The position numbers and the translations under genes are program-made. A stretch of 64,000 nucleotides of DNA from Anaerolineae bacterium. Its GTDB lineage: Bacteria > Chloroflexota > Anaerolineae > DRVO01. Location of the stretch: NCBI GenBank assembly GCA_013178015.1, contig JABLXR010000012.1, forward strand, positions 36,208-100,207, read 5' to 3'. This document shows, piece after piece, positions 23,924-33,732 of this stretch (its first letter is position 1; the number at the start of each line of letters is the position of its first letter). A model generated the notes under the pieces. The model did not search any database. It saw only the letters and a program-made list of their open reading frames with translations, and had not been told where the DNA came from.

Positions 23924-26839
23924 CTAGCGGTCCAGCCTCAGTCTCAGCGCCCGACCCAGCTCGGGGAACCACAAGACCGGATCCTCCCAAGGCCCTCGTC
24001 CCGCGGGGGCGAGAGCGTAGGCCCTGAGCACGTATGCTGCGGAGTCTCCGCCCGTCAGCGGCGGCACTCCTTCCTGGGACAGCTCCTCCCAGACCGCGGC
24101 CGCCTGTCGCCAGTTCACGGGTTGGTTCGCCCCGCGACCCAGGTAGGCGCCGTACTGCCAGTCGGAGTTGATCACCAGCGCTGGGCCGAGGTTCGGCCTC
24201 AAGGCCACGTAGTCCTGGTTGCGGAACCGCAAGTCTATCGTCAGCAGCCCCCCATCGGCAGAGGCCTGGGCATCAGCCGACAAGGAGAGGTAGGCCATGA
24301 CCTCAATCTCTTCCTCGTCCACCATCGCCCCCGGCGGCAGATTGGGAGCGGCGGTGGGCACGCGCCTGGGAGCCTCGCCCTCCTCCTCGCCCGGCAGGTA
24401 GAGAAACTCCAGAGGTATGCCATCGGCACTGAGCGATGGGAGCCCCACCCGAACCGTGGCTCCGCTGATGGCTGACGGCGAGGGAAACCCGGACACCTCG
24501 AAGTAGAAGCGTCCCCAGAGGTTCCTCAAGTCCTCGAACTGCAAGCGTGCCGGAACCGAAAGCGGCCCCTCCAGGCGTGCTTCGCTGGCCACGTGGCTAT
24601 GCCCGTGGTCGTCCACCAGCGTCAATCCGAGGATTCGCCCCAGATCGGCGTCGCCCGTCGTGGCCAGCAGACGCTCGACGTCGTGGCGTCGGTGCCGGGT
24701 CATGGTGCCCCACGCTACCACCTTCACCCACCTGGCATCGGTCGGGTCTGGCTCTCGCCTCCACCCATCCAGGCTAAGTGTCCAATCGGCATCCAGGTAC
24801 CGGAACCGCACTACGCTACCCAGGCACAGGGGCGCGCCCGCCTCCCGGCAGCCGGACGGCGCCGAGGACGACGAGGGCTCCGCCGTGGGGGTGACTGTTC
24901 GCGCTGCAGTAGAGAGTGGAGCTGGGGTGACCTTTGGTGCCGGCGTGGCGGTCGGCGCGGGGGTAGCGGTAGGCAAGCAGGCCGGGACCAGTACGTCACG
25001 CTGCAGCCAGTTGTTGTTCTCGTCCGTCTCTGCGACGGAGTTGCTGGCATCCGTTATCACCCGAACGGACCAGCTACCAGGTTCGCTCAGTTCACAGGCG
25101 AACACAAAGGCCTCTCCCGACTCCAGCCCTCGCACCCGCCAGGGCCCGCAGGCTCCGTCTACACCTCCGACGACCGTATTGAAACTCGACGCTCTCCCTC
25201 CCCCACGGTTGCGGACCTGCACCATCAGGCGAGCCGGCGACCCTTCGCACACCCCTTCAGGTGGTGTCTCGGCCCATATGCCCTCAACCGCCAGATCCGG
25301 CATCTGGCGCGCATGCTCCGCCTGCACCTCCAGCGCGTCCAGGTACGCTGTGGAACCCTGTCCCGGTTCAGGGTCGGAGAGCTCCAGGAACACCGTCACT
25401 ACATCCCCCTCGGCCAGGACGTCAGCCAGCATCAGGCTGGTCCACGCCCCGTGGACGGCTCCCTCAGCCCACACCACCGACACCGCGGTGGGGTCCGTGC
25501 CTCCAAAGGGATCTACGCCGAGGCGCACTCGGGCCAGGCTCTCGGATTCCTCTGCCACCTCCAGGCGATACTGCACCTGAATGTGGTGCGGCTCTCCTCT
25601 GCGCAAGCCGGCTACCGGTCGCATGATCCCCACGCGAGTAGCCCCCCTAGCCCGCAGCACCTGCGCTCGTGACTGCTCCAGCCCGGCGCTGCTCGCCGTG
25701 AACTGGGCCACTACACCGGTCTGATACGCTCCCCACTCACGGGCCACGTCACGCCCTTCTGCCCCGGTGAAAGTCGCCGCGTCATCGAAGTCCTCGCTAG
25801 CCACCCCGGTTGGGTGGAGTGACAGGGGAGCTCCCGGTTCTCGAACCGTGTCAACCCGCTCCGGCAGCACCGGCGTACGAACCACCTCGGGCGCCTCCCC
25901 CGCCGAATCCCCGGCCCCCCTCACCGTGATCACACGCTCAGCCGTAGCCGAGCTGACCGGCCGTCCGGAGGTGTCATAGAACGTGAGCCTGACCTGCGCC
26001 CGCGCCAGTCCTGGCTCGCCAGCCGGTACCCGAAGTGGTGCCAAAGTCGCAGCATCGACCGCTGCTATTCCAGTAAGCGCCTCGGTCAGCTCGATGCCAG
26101 CCACGTAGGCTATGCTTCCTAGCGGGCCATCGGCGCCATCCCAATCCTCCAGCGCCCCGCTGGAGGCCTGGCTCACCCCTCCCGCTCCCCTCAACGATAC
26201 GGTGACCTCCCCGTAGCCCTCCAGATCCGAAGGGCCCAGGTTCGCCACGGCGTACCCGACCTCGAGCTCCTGACCGCTCTCTACCTCGGCCGGGATGGAG
26301 AGGAGCAGTATGGAGGGCGCCGTCTGATCGTTGCCCAGATGTGTCACCGGATCCTGGCCCACACTCCACAGGCTGAAGTGGGTCGCCAGCACCCTCACTG
26401 CGCTCCCATCCGCCGGCACCAGCCCAGGAGACCGAGACCAGTGCGCCCCGTCCCAGAACACCGCGAAGGTCTCAACTTCCTCCGCCTGCGATGCCTCCGT
26501 GTGCAGGGGCAGGACCAGCTCGATGGGTCGGGCGAAGTCCGCTCCATCCGCCTCCAGCGACCAGACTGATGCGGCCAGAGAGTGAGAAAGAGGGAAGACC
26601 TCCTCGGGCGCCATGCGAACGCGGGTGGGCCGGTCGAAGGTCTGAGGGAGGACTCTGAGCCGAGCGCCGAGAGGATGCCACACCACCAGGCCCTCGCCTG
26701 GGTTCACCACTGCCTCCAGTGCCCATGGCTGCCCGGCAGCTGGCAGTGGCGCAACCGCCCCTTCGCCCACCTGGTAGTAGGCGAAGGCGCCGGCGACGGC
26801 GACTGTGGCCAGAAACGCGAGCGCCAGCGATCGCCTCAC
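23924..26839 (-). CDS. Large membrane-anchored surface protein with CARDB-like domain
   Basis: 971 aa from GTG 26839, chosen because AGGAGG lies 9 bases upstream; a TTG at 26890 has no ribosome site. Residues about 3-20 form a signal or anchor helix (SLALAFLATVAVAGAFAYY). A long beta-rich region follows, then at about 540-640 a CARDB-like module (DLAVEGIWAETPPEGV to AETDENNNW, cited in part). A Thr-Pro/Ala linker (about 645-690, TATPAPTATPAPKVTPAP) leads to a C-terminal beta domain resembling DUF4352-type modules. No enzyme motif is visible. Probably an adhesion or scaffold protein outside the membrane. Confidence 0.7.
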   Translation of the reverse strand: MRRSLALAFLATVAVAGAFAYYQVGEGAVAPLPAAGQPWALEAVVNPGEGLVVWHPLGARLRVLPQTFDRPTRVRMAPEEVFPLSHSLAASVWSLEADGADFARPIELVLPLHTEASQAEEVETFAVFWDGAHWSRSPGLVPADGSAVRVLATHFSLWSVGQDPVTHLGNDQTAPSILLLSIPAEVESGQELEVGYAVANLGPSDLEGYGEVTVSLRGAGGVSQASSGALEDWDGADGPLGSIAYVAGIELTEALTGIAAVDAATLAPLRVPAGEPGLARAQVRLTFYDTSGRPVSSATAERVITVRGAGDSAGEAPEVVRTPVLPERVDTVREPGAPLSLHPTGVASEDFDDAATFTGAEGRDVAREWGAYQTGVVAQFTASSAGLEQSRAQVLRARGATRVGIMRPVAGLRRGEPHHIQVQYRLEVAEESESLARVRLGVDPFGGTDPTAVSVVWAEGAVHGAWTSLMLADVLAEGDVVTVFLELSDPEPGQGSTAYLDALEVQAEHARQMPDLAVEGIWAETPPEGVCEGSPARLMVQVRNRGGGRASSFNTVVGGVDGACGPWRVRGLESGEAFVFACELSEPGSWSVRVITDASNSVAETDENNNWLQRDVLVPACLPTATPAPTATPAPKVTPAPLSTAARTVTPTAEPSSSSAPSGCREAGAPLCLGSVVRFRYLDADWTLSLDGWRREPDPTDARWVKVVAWGTMTRHRRHDVERLLATTGDADLGRILGLTLVDDHGHSHVASEARLEGPLSVPARLQFEDLRNLWGRFYFEVSGFPSPSAISGATVRVGLPSLSADGIPLEFLYLPGEEEGEAPRRVPTAAPNLPPGAMVDEEEIEVMAYLSLSADAQASADGGLLTIDLRFRNQDYVALRPNLGPALVINSDWQYGAYLGRGANQPVNWRQAAAVWEELSQEGVPPLTGGDSAAYVLRAYALAPAGRGPWEDPVLWFPELGRALRLRLDR

Positions 26840-26942
26840 CGGCGCGACCCTCCTAGCACGTGCTGGCGCCAGTATGGACCGCCTGGCCAAGCGGCATCAG
26901 TAATGAGAGCGTAAAACTGCCGTAAGAGGGTCGTGAATTGCA

Positions 26943-26974
26943 GCGAAGCCGGCGAGCACTTTCGCCGGCCTCGC
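26943..26974 (-). terminator. Hairpin terminator after the isomerase gene
   Basis: GCGA-A-GCCGGCGA (26943-26955) pairs with TCGCCGGC-C-TCGC (26962-26974), 12 of 13 pairs, 6-base loop, about 40 bases past the stop of the 27016 gene. Confidence 0.6.
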
Positions 26975-27015
26975 TTAGGTATCGCTATCGAGCTAGCTAG
27001 AGGGCGCTCATCTGA

Positions 27016-27891
27016 TCAGCTCATCGCTGCTGGGGCGGCCTCCAAGCCGCGGATGTATTCCAGATTCCGTATCAGCTTCTCCTCAGTAGACATCCCCTGG
27101 CTGAAGTCCTCGAACGAGAGGTAGCCACCATAGCCACTTCGGCTCAGAGCAGCGAGCAACGCAGGGTAGTCGGCGATCCCCTCCCACATGGCGGCGGCGT
27201 CACACTTCCATAGGGTCCGGCCACCCTCCTCGCCTACCACCTGCCACGCCGCATTCTTCACGTGTACGTGGGCCAGATGCGGGCCCAGCAGGTCCACCGC
27301 CATGGCATAGCTCTCGAACCCTTCATAGACCATGTTGCCCGCGTCCAGTATCACGCCTACATATCGAGGGTCGAAGTGCGATGCCAGCCGCTGGGCCAGG
27401 CCGGGGCTTGGCGTCAAGGTGTTCATGTGAATCTCGATAGTGGCCTTGACGCCGCTCTCGCGGGCCGCGGCCTCTACCTTGCCGTACAAGTCCACCGCCC
27501 GGGCGAACACGTCATTGTAGTTCTGGCTGCCGTCGAACCGGGGCGGGCCCACCCTCATCATGGGAGCACCCATCGCTGCGGCCGCCCCCATCAGTCGGCG
27601 CACCTTCTCCAGTTCCTCACAGGTGACGTAGGTGCCCAGAGCGGGCATCTCGAGGCCAGCAGCCTCCGTCATCCGGCGCACCTCGGCCGCCCGTTCAGGC
27701 AGAGTGTCTGCATCCAGGGTGCACCGGTTGGCGGCCCAGTATCGCATCGCCGCCGGTACGCTTCCCGGCGCTGCCGATGAGAGCTGGTGCACCCGCCACT
27801 CCACCCCGTCATAGCCCGCCTCCGCCAGCTTGCCGACAGCCTCCTCGGGTGTCCACTCGGGCAGCATCACAGTGAAAACAGCATGTCTCAT
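27016..27891 (-). CDS. Sugar phosphate isomerase/epimerase family protein
   Basis: 291 aa TIM barrel of the xylose isomerase-like group (IolE/IolI/hydroxypyruvate isomerase relatives). Probable metal ligands are Glu in TIEIHMN, Asp in ILDAGN, His in HVHVKNA and Glu in SFEDFSQG. It starts at ATG 27891. It follows the 27938 isomerase by 46 bases on the same strand; both probably belong to one transcript from the promoter at 28989. The sugar is not identifiable; acting in succession on an inositol- or keto-sugar-like compound is one possibility. Confidence 0.85.
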   Translation of the reverse strand: MRHAVFTVMLPEWTPEEAVGKLAEAGYDGVEWRVHQLSSAAPGSVPAAMRYWAANRCTLDADTLPERAAEVRRMTEAAGLEMPALGTYVTCEELEKVRRLMGAAAAMGAPMMRVGPPRFDGSQNYNDVFARAVDLYGKVEAAARESGVKATIEIHMNTLTPSPGLAQRLASHFDPRYVGVILDAGNMVYEGFESYAMAVDLLGPHLAHVHVKNAAWQVVGEEGGRTLWKCDAAAMWEGIADYPALLAALSRSGYGGYLSFEDFSQGMSTEEKLIRNLEYIRGLEAAPAAMS

Positions 27892-27937
27892 CGAGCGCCC
27901 TCCCTCCCGACCGCTCCCGTAACCAACACAATGATCA

Positions 27938-28900
27938 TCAAGCCCAGAACATCTGCCCCGGCGGTTCGCTGATCACAGACTGCCTCAGCGTCTCCACCGC
28001 CTTGCGCAGCCCTTCCATCGGTGACATGAGCGAGTCTTCATGCTCGATACTGAGCACGTAGTCATAGCCCACCAGCCGCAGGTTGCTGACGAAGTCCTTC
28101 CAGAACATCAGATCGTGGCCGTAGCCCACCGAGCGGAATAGCCACGAGCGATGGATCTCATCTGAGTAAGGCTTGGTGTCCAGCACGCCGTTGAGGCCAG
28201 CATTCAAGGCGTCCACCTTCGTATCCTTGGCATGGACGTGATGGATGGCCTCACCTAGCGAGCGGACCGCCTGCACCGGGTCGATGCCCTGCCAGAACAG
28301 GTGACTGGGGTCGAAGTTTACCCCCAAGTAGCTGCCGGTGGCTTGCCGCAGCTTCTGAGCCGTCTCCGGGTTGTATACGCTCATCCCAGGATGCATCTCC
28401 AGAGCGATCTTCACCCCGTGAGAGCGGGCATACTTCTCCTCCTCCGCCCAGTAAGGGATCAGCACCTCATTCCACTGGTAGTCCAGCACCTTCAGGAAGT
28501 CGTCGGGCCAGGGGCAGGTGACCCAATTGGGGTACCTGTCGTTAGGAGATCCACCAGGGCACCCGGAGAAGGTATTGACCACCGGGACCTCCAGCTTCTC
28601 CGCCAGGAGTACCGTTTGCCGCCAAGACTCGTGCGAAGCGCGGGAAAACGCCGCATCCGGATGTACCGCGTTCCCGTGGCAACTGAAAGCGCTGATCGTC
28701 AGCCCTCGGCTCTCCACTGCCTGCCTGAGGGCGCGAGCCTTCGCCTCATCGCCCAGGAGAACCGCGGGGTCGGCGTGAGCCGTGCCTGGATATCCACCTG
28801 TACCTATCTCGACCGCTTCGAGGCCCATCTCAGCGATTACGTCTAGTGCCTGCTCCAGCGGCCGATCCTGAAACAAAGCCGTGAAGATGCCGATCTTCAT
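27938..28900 (-). CDS. Sugar phosphate isomerase/epimerase family protein
   Basis: 320 aa from ATG 28900 (GGAGGG upstream; an earlier in-frame start at 28930 is less well placed). The TIM barrel starts MKIGIFTALFQDRP. The probable metal site is Glu in ALEMHPGM, Asp in NFDPSHLFW, His in HVHAKDTK and Glu in SIEHEDSL. It is longer than its downstream neighbour and not a close copy of it. First gene of a two-gene unit behind a near-consensus promoter. Confidence 0.88.
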   Translation of the reverse strand: MKIGIFTALFQDRPLEQALDVIAEMGLEAVEIGTGGYPGTAHADPAVLLGDEAKARALRQAVESRGLTISAFSCHGNAVHPDAAFSRASHESWRQTVLLAEKLEVPVVNTFSGCPGGSPNDRYPNWVTCPWPDDFLKVLDYQWNEVLIPYWAEEEKYARSHGVKIALEMHPGMSVYNPETAQKLRQATGSYLGVNFDPSHLFWQGIDPVQAVRSLGEAIHHVHAKDTKVDALNAGLNGVLDTKPYSDEIHRSWLFRSVGYGHDLMFWKDFVSNLRLVGYDYVLSIEHEDSLMSPMEGLRKAVETLRQSVISEPPGQMFWA

Positions 28901-28959
28901 GCTGCATCCCTCCATCGTGGCTGAGTTCACTATCGCTTGCGGTCTCGAAAGGCGCCGGC

Positions 28960-28989
28960 ATTATAGGAATCGCCCTCCGAGGTTGTCAA
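28960..28989 (-). promoter_or_regulatory. Near-consensus sigma-70 promoter of the isomerase pair
   Basis: On the minus strand TTGACA (28989-28984), 18 bases, TATAAT (28965-28960): both hexamers are perfect. The leader would be about 50 bases to ATG 28900. Confidence 0.7.
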
Positions 28990-29013
28990 CGACCCTGGCT
29001 GCCGTTGTAGACT
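28983..29013 (+). promoter_or_regulatory. plsY: Candidate plsY promoter, back to back with the isomerase promoter
   Basis: TTGTCA (28983-28988), 19 bases, TAGACT (29008-29013). Its -35 overlaps the minus-strand -35 within the palindrome GTTGTCAAC. Confidence 0.3.
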
Positions 29014-29061
29014 GATGGTGTCAGCACCCGTCCGTACCATCGCGCACGAGGAGACTGAGAG

Positions 29062-29751
29062 ATGCCCGATTTCGTGTCGCTCCTCCTATGGCTGATCGTC
29101 GGCTATCTCGCCGGGTCCATACCCGCAGCCTACATCGCCGGCCGAGTGCTAAAGGGCATAGACATTCGTGACTATGGCAGCGGCAACGTCGGCGGGGCCA
29201 ACATTATGGCCCACGTCTCCCCCTGGGCGTTCGTCCCCGTGGTGGCGACGGACCTCCTAAAGGCGATTCTGCCCGTGTGGGGAGCACTCAGCATGACTGG
29301 GTCTGAGTGGGCCGCCATGGCCGCTGGGGCGGGCGCAGTCGCCGGACACTGTTGGTCGCTCTACCTGTCGTTCACCGGCGGCCGGGGCATGGCGGCCACT
29401 CTAGGGTCGCTCCTGCCGCTGTTCCCGCTGGGGGTAGCTTGGATCGTGGGTGTGCACTTCATCGGCTCCGCCTTCCGCCGGGCGCCGCTCGCCGACATCC
29501 TGGCTCTCGCGTCCCTTCCTGTCCTGGCCCGGTTGAGCGGCCAATACGCCGCGGTCGTCTGGGGGGCGGTGGCCATCCTGCTCTTGGTGGCGGCCAAGCG
29601 TCTCCACGCTAACCGCCTGCCGCTTCCGAACGATCCGGCCTCCCGCAGGCAAGTGCTGCTTCTCCGCCTCCTGTACGACCGGGACGTTCCTCCGGGGGTT
29701 CCCTGGACCGAACGCAAGGGGGGCATACGAAGCGGGCGCCCATCCGAGTAG
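29062..29751 (+). CDS. plsY: Acyl-phosphate:glycerol-3-phosphate acyltransferase PlsY
   Basis: 229 aa integral membrane protein, five helices expected. PlsY adds the first acyl chain to glycerol-3-phosphate, using acyl-phosphate, in membrane lipid synthesis. The three family motifs are visible: GSIPAAYIAGR (about 18-28), DYGSGNVGGANI (about 37-48) and GHCWSLYLSFTGGRGMA (about 94-110). The C-terminal ~40 residues are a basic tail. Its stop codon lies in the loop of the hairpin shared with lon. The partner PlsX is not in the window. Confidence 0.93.
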   Translation: MPDFVSLLLWLIVGYLAGSIPAAYIAGRVLKGIDIRDYGSGNVGGANIMAHVSPWAFVPVVATDLLKAILPVWGALSMTGSEWAAMAAGAGAVAGHCWSLYLSFTGGRGMAATLGSLLPLFPLGVAWIVGVHFIGSAFRRAPLADILALASLPVLARLSGQYAAVVWGAVAILLLVAAKRLHANRLPLPNDPASRRQVLLLRLLYDRDVPPGVPWTERKGGIRSGRPSE

Positions 29752-29761
29752 ATGGGCGCCC
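29734..29761. terminator. Shared terminator of plsY and lon
   Basis: A perfect 11-base-pair hairpin, arms 29734-29744 and 29751-29761, 6-base loop. The plsY TAG (29749-29751) lies in the loop and first arm base. No T-tract on either strand. Confidence 0.65.
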
Positions 29762-29788
29762 CACCGGCGTCTGGACCTGCCGAGTGAC

Positions 29789-32191
29789 TTAGGGAACCGA
29801 GGCGCTTCTCCTGTGTCGCCCCGTTCTGCGTGTCCGCTGTCTGTCCTGCTCGCCGGCCAACGCCACGGTGACCACGTCGTCCATGCTGTCGGCCGACACG
29901 AACCTGATCTTCTGCCGGATGCGCCGCGGCACCTCGACCAGCTCCCTCTCGTTCTTCCTCGGGATGACTATCGTCTCTAGCCCGGCGCGGTGAGCCGCCA
30001 GGATCTTCTCCTTCAAGCCCCCGATGGCCAGCACCCTGCCCCGTAGGGTGATCTCGCCCGTCAACCCTACCTCGCGCCGCACCGGCCGACCGGTGAGGGC
30101 CGAGAGGATGGCGGTGGCGATGGTGATGCCGGCCGATGGACCATCCTTGGGCACCGCACCTTCCGGCACGTGCACATGCAGGTCCAGCTTGTCGAAGTCC
30201 ACGTCCTCCAGGCCGAAGGCGGCAGCGTTGGCGCGGGCATAGGAGAGCGCGGCCTGGGCCGATTCCTGCATCACGTCGCCTAATTGGCCAGTGAGCAGAA
30301 GAGAGCCTTTACCCTCCATAGCTGTGACCTCTACGGTCATCACGTCGCCGCCTACTTCGGTGACGGCCAGGCCGGTGGCCACGCCAACCTGGTCTTCCTC
30401 TTCCTTGAGCCCATACGTGAACTTGGGCACGCCCAAGTAGGCGGACAACGAGCGAGCGCTAATGCGGGTGGGTGCCGCCTTCCCTTCGGCCACGCGCCGG
30501 GCGATCTTGCGAAAGACGTTGGCGATCTGCCGGTCCAGGTTGCGGACGCCTGCCTCGTAGGTGTACTCCCGGATCATCTGCCGCAGAGCCCCATCCGAGA
30601 ACGCTACCCGAGCCAGACCATGCTCCCGAAGCTCCTTGGGTATCAGGAACTGGCGGGCGATGGCCACCTTCTCGTCCTCGGTGTAGCCCGGGAACTCGAT
30701 CACCTCCATCCGGTCTCGGAGAGCGTCCGGAACCGGATCCAGCCAGTTGGCCGTGGTGATGAACATCACCTTGGAGAGGTCGTAAGCGACCTCCAGATAG
30801 TGATCGGAGAAAGAGTTGTTCTGCTCCGGGTCCAGCACCTCCAGCAAAGCTGCTGACGGGTCTCCGCGGAAGTCGTAGCCTAGCTTGTCAATCTCGTCCA
30901 GCATGAAGACTGGGTTGACCGACCCTGCACGCCGCATGGTCTGAATGATCCGGCCCGGCAGCGCCCCGATGTAGGTGCGTCGGTGGCCGCGAATCTCGGC
31001 CTCGTCACGCACTCCCCCCAGGCTAACTCGCACGAAGTTCCGCCCCAGAGCCTCGGCGATGGAACGCCCTATCGAGGTCTTCCCCGTGCCCGGAGGGCCG
31101 ACGAAGCAGAGAATGGGCGTGCGCATAGTCTCGCCGGCCAGCTTGCGGACGGCTATGTGCTCGACGATGCGCTCTTTCACCTTCTCCAGGCCGTAGTGGT
31201 TCCGATCCAGCACGTCGGCGACGTGGGTCACATCCATGTCGTCTTCGGTGGCCCTGGCCCAGGGCAGGTCCAGCAGCCACTCCACGTAGGTACGGATGAT
31301 ACCGCTCTCAGGAGAGCCCGGCGGCATGGTACGCAGCCGCGCTAGCTCCCTCTCCACTCGCTCGCGGGCCTCCGGCGGCATCTCGGCCTCTAGGAGTCGC
31401 TCCTGCAGGTCGTCCATCTCCTGCTCAAAGGGATCGTTCTCCCCTAGCTCCCTCTGGATGGCCCGCATCTGCTCTCGCAGGAAGTACTCCCTCTGAGACC
31501 GATCCACTTCCTCCTGGACCCGAGACTGGATGCGGTCCTCCAGCTCCAGGACATCCAGCTCTTTGGCCAGCAGCATGCTGATCTTCTGCAGGCGGGCCAC
31601 CGGGTCCAGCGTCTCCAGTAGGTCCTGGCGTTGCCCCAGCTCAGTGGTCAGGATGGAGGCTATCATGTCGGCCAGCCAGCCCGGATCGTCTATGTTCATA
31701 GCCGCCACGTAGGCATCCTCGGGCATGTTGTCCGAAAGGTGCACGCAGCGCTCGAACAGAGTGAGCACCGCGCGCATGAGGGCCTCTACAGGAAGCCCCG
31801 ACGCCCGCGACTCGGTGATGCGGACTACGCGCGCCCGCAGGAAGGGGCCGTCATCCAGTACGTCGACGATGCGCACTCTCCCCTGGCCCTGGGCCAGTAC
31901 GCTGGTGGTACCGTCCGGCATGCGTAGAGTGCGCGCCACCGAGACAACGGTACCCACTTCGTACAGGTCGCCTCGGCCTGGGTCGGCCACCTCGGCGTGT
32001 CTCTGAGTGACCACCACCAGGTCGGACTCGTTCCTGACCGCGCTCTCCAGCGCCCGCACCGAACGGTCTCGCCCCACCATCAGCGGCGCCACCATGTGTG
32101 GGAATACCACTGTATCCCTGAGGGGCAGCACCGGAAGCTCTTCTACTTCCTCCACCTGCACCCCGTATAGCTCTTCGTCACGTTCCAACAA
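29789..32191 (-). CDS. lon: ATP-dependent protease Lon
   Basis: 800 aa from TTG 32191, which has GGAGGG at 6 bases; ATG 32209 lacks a ribosome site. Lon degrades damaged and regulatory proteins in the cytoplasm. The N-terminal substrate domain (about 15-210) precedes the AAA+ module with Walker A GPPGTGKT (about 365-372) and Walker B VFMLDEID. The S16 protease domain has catalytic Ser686 (PKDGPSAG) and Lys729 ([14 protein letters not shown]). A basic tail ([10 protein letters not shown]) ends the protein. The start overlaps the folC stop by 14 bases, so the two are coupled. No CIRCE copy is seen here. Confidence 0.96.
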   Translation of the reverse strand: MLERDEELYGVQVEEVEELPVLPLRDTVVFPHMVAPLMVGRDRSVRALESAVRNESDLVVVTQRHAEVADPGRGDLYEVGTVVSVARTLRMPDGTTSVLAQGQGRVRIVDVLDDGPFLRARVVRITESRASGLPVEALMRAVLTLFERCVHLSDNMPEDAYVAAMNIDDPGWLADMIASILTTELGQRQDLLETLDPVARLQKISMLLAKELDVLELEDRIQSRVQEEVDRSQREYFLREQMRAIQRELGENDPFEQEMDDLQERLLEAEMPPEARERVERELARLRTMPPGSPESGIIRTYVEWLLDLPWARATEDDMDVTHVADVLDRNHYGLEKVKERIVEHIAVRKLAGETMRTPILCFVGPPGTGKTSIGRSIAEALGRNFVRVSLGGVRDEAEIRGHRRTYIGALPGRIIQTMRRAGSVNPVFMLDEIDKLGYDFRGDPSAALLEVLDPEQNNSFSDHYLEVAYDLSKVMFITTANWLDPVPDALRDRMEVIEFPGYTEDEKVAIARQFLIPKELREHGLARVAFSDGALRQMIREYTYEAGVRNLDRQIANVFRKIARRVAEGKAAPTRISARSLSAYLGVPKFTYGLKEEEDQVGVATGLAVTEVGGDVMTVEVTAMEGKGSLLLTGQLGDVMQESAQAALSYARANAAAFGLEDVDFDKLDLHVHVPEGAVPKDGPSAGITIATAILSALTGRPVRREVGLTGEITLRGRVLAIGGLKEKILAAHRAGLETIVIPRKNERELVEVPRRIRQKIRFVSADSMDDVVTVALAGEQDRQRTRRTGRHRRSASVP

Positions 32192-33599
32192 GGGACACCC
32201 TCCAATCATCAATAACTGATACAACCTCGGTCTCGCCCTCTGCCTCGTCCACCCGCCCGTATCGCCGGGCGACGGCTTCCCTGGCCGCTGCCACCACGAA
32301 CAGCGACCCGGCGACGCACACGCAGTCGCCCTCGCCAGCCGAATCGAGCGCCGCCCAGAGAGCCTCGTCCACCGAGGGAAAGAGTACGTGCCTCAGGCCC
32401 AGGTCTGCTGCGGCCGCTCCAACCGCACCCGGATCGGCGGCTCGATCGTGGCGGCTCCGGCATCCGTACACGGTTAGGCCCGGTTGACGGATGGCTGCCA
32501 GCATACTCCTCACGTCCTTGTCTCGGGAAGCCCCGAACACCAGATGCAGCTCCCCATACTGGAAGTGCCGCTGCAGAGCCTCCCGCAACCGGCGGAAGGA
32601 GTCGTCGTTGTGGGCGCCATCGAGGACCAGATAGGGCTGCCGAAGCAGGACTTCCAGTCGGCCTGGCCACCTCACCGCCTCCAGGCCCGCTCTCGCATGT
32701 TCCGGCCGTACGCCCAACTCCACCGGCGAGTGGGTTACCGCCGCCACCGCCAGGACCGCGTTCTCGATCTGATGCTCCCCCAGCAAGGGCAGACGGTAGG
32801 TCCGATCATACACGCCCAGGCAGGCGGCAGGCCCGGCAAGGTCGAACTCCTGTTCCCGATCGTCAGCCGGCCCCAGCCGATAACGCCAGTCTGTCCCCAC
32901 CCACTCCAGAGGACAACCCAGTTCCCCAGCCCGGTCTTGGATCACTGACGTCACTTCCGGCGCTTGGGCGGCGCTCACCGCCGGAACGCCGGGCTTCAGG
33001 ATGCCCGCCTTCTCCTTAGCGATGGCGGCCAGCGTATCTCCCAGCACTGCAGTGTGATCCCGGCTTATGGAGGTGATCACGGAGACGAAAGGAGCGATCA
33101 CATTGGTCGCATCCAACCGTCCCCCCAGACCCACTTCCATCACGGCCACGTCCACCATCGCCTGCCGGAAGTGCAGGAGAGCGGCCGCTGTGAGAGCCTC
33201 GAAGCTGGTTATGCCCTGTATCCCTTCTTTGGCTCGCGCGACCGCCACAACTGCGGCGGCGAAGTCCTCTCGGCTGATGGGCACACCCCCCACTCGAATC
33301 CTCTCCCGCACCGTGTGCAGGTGCGGTGAGGTGTAGAGACCCGCTCGGAGGCCCGCTGCCCCGTACACCGAGGCCATCATCGCCGAAGTGGACCCCTTTC
33401 CCTTTGTTCCGGCGACGTGCGCCAGCCGCATTCCCCGGTGGGGGTCCCCCAATCGGCCCAGCAGCGCGTCAACGCGCCTCAGGTCGAAACGTTCCGGCGA
33501 GTAATCGTATCCGGTACGACGCTCGTAGTCGGTGAGGCTCCACAGCCAGTCTACGGCTTCGGTGTAGGTCATGTGCCTGTCCGCGTGTTTCAGGGCCAT
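32178..33599 (-). CDS. folC: Folylpolyglutamate synthase / dihydrofolate synthase
   Basis: 473 aa from ATG 33599. FolC adds glutamate to dihydropteroate and folates with ATP. The P-loop is HVAGTKGKGSTSA (about 62-74), followed by LYTSPHLHTVRERI, and the Mur-ligase-type C-terminal domain contains VLDGAHNDDSF. An in-frame ATG at 33605 is 3 bases from the -10 box and would lie before the predicted message start, so 33599 is preferred (ATG 33572 is also possible). Coupled to lon downstream. Confidence 0.92.
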   Translation of the reverse strand: MALKHADRHMTYTEAVDWLWSLTDYERRTGYDYSPERFDLRRVDALLGRLGDPHRGMRLAHVAGTKGKGSTSAMMASVYGAAGLRAGLYTSPHLHTVRERIRVGGVPISREDFAAAVVAVARAKEGIQGITSFEALTAAALLHFRQAMVDVAVMEVGLGGRLDATNVIAPFVSVITSISRDHTAVLGDTLAAIAKEKAGILKPGVPAVSAAQAPEVTSVIQDRAGELGCPLEWVGTDWRYRLGPADDREQEFDLAGPAACLGVYDRTYRLPLLGEHQIENAVLAVAAVTHSPVELGVRPEHARAGLEAVRWPGRLEVLLRQPYLVLDGAHNDDSFRRLREALQRHFQYGELHLVFGASRDKDVRSMLAAIRQPGLTVYGCRSRHDRAADPGAVGAAAADLGLRHVLFPSVDEALWAALDSAGEGDCVCVAGSLFVVAAAREAVARRYGRVDEAEGETEVVSVIDDWRVSLVGT

Positions 33600-33608
33600 C
33601 AACATTCC

Positions 33609-33617
33609 ATTGTAGCA
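33609..33617 (-). promoter_or_regulatory. folC: Extended -10 promoter of folC, leaderless
   Basis: On the minus strand TG-C-TACAAT ends at 33609; transcription should start near 33602-33599, at the ATG. This matches the arrangement at queH. Confidence 0.5.
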
Positions 33618-33732
33618 TGCCAGGCCGGCTACAAGAAACCTGTCATCTCCTCCTTAGGACGCTCGGCGGCCGTCGCCCTGGGGGACCCTAGAAGGCCCTA
33701 GCTGATCACCCTGAACAGGCCCGGCTCCCCAG

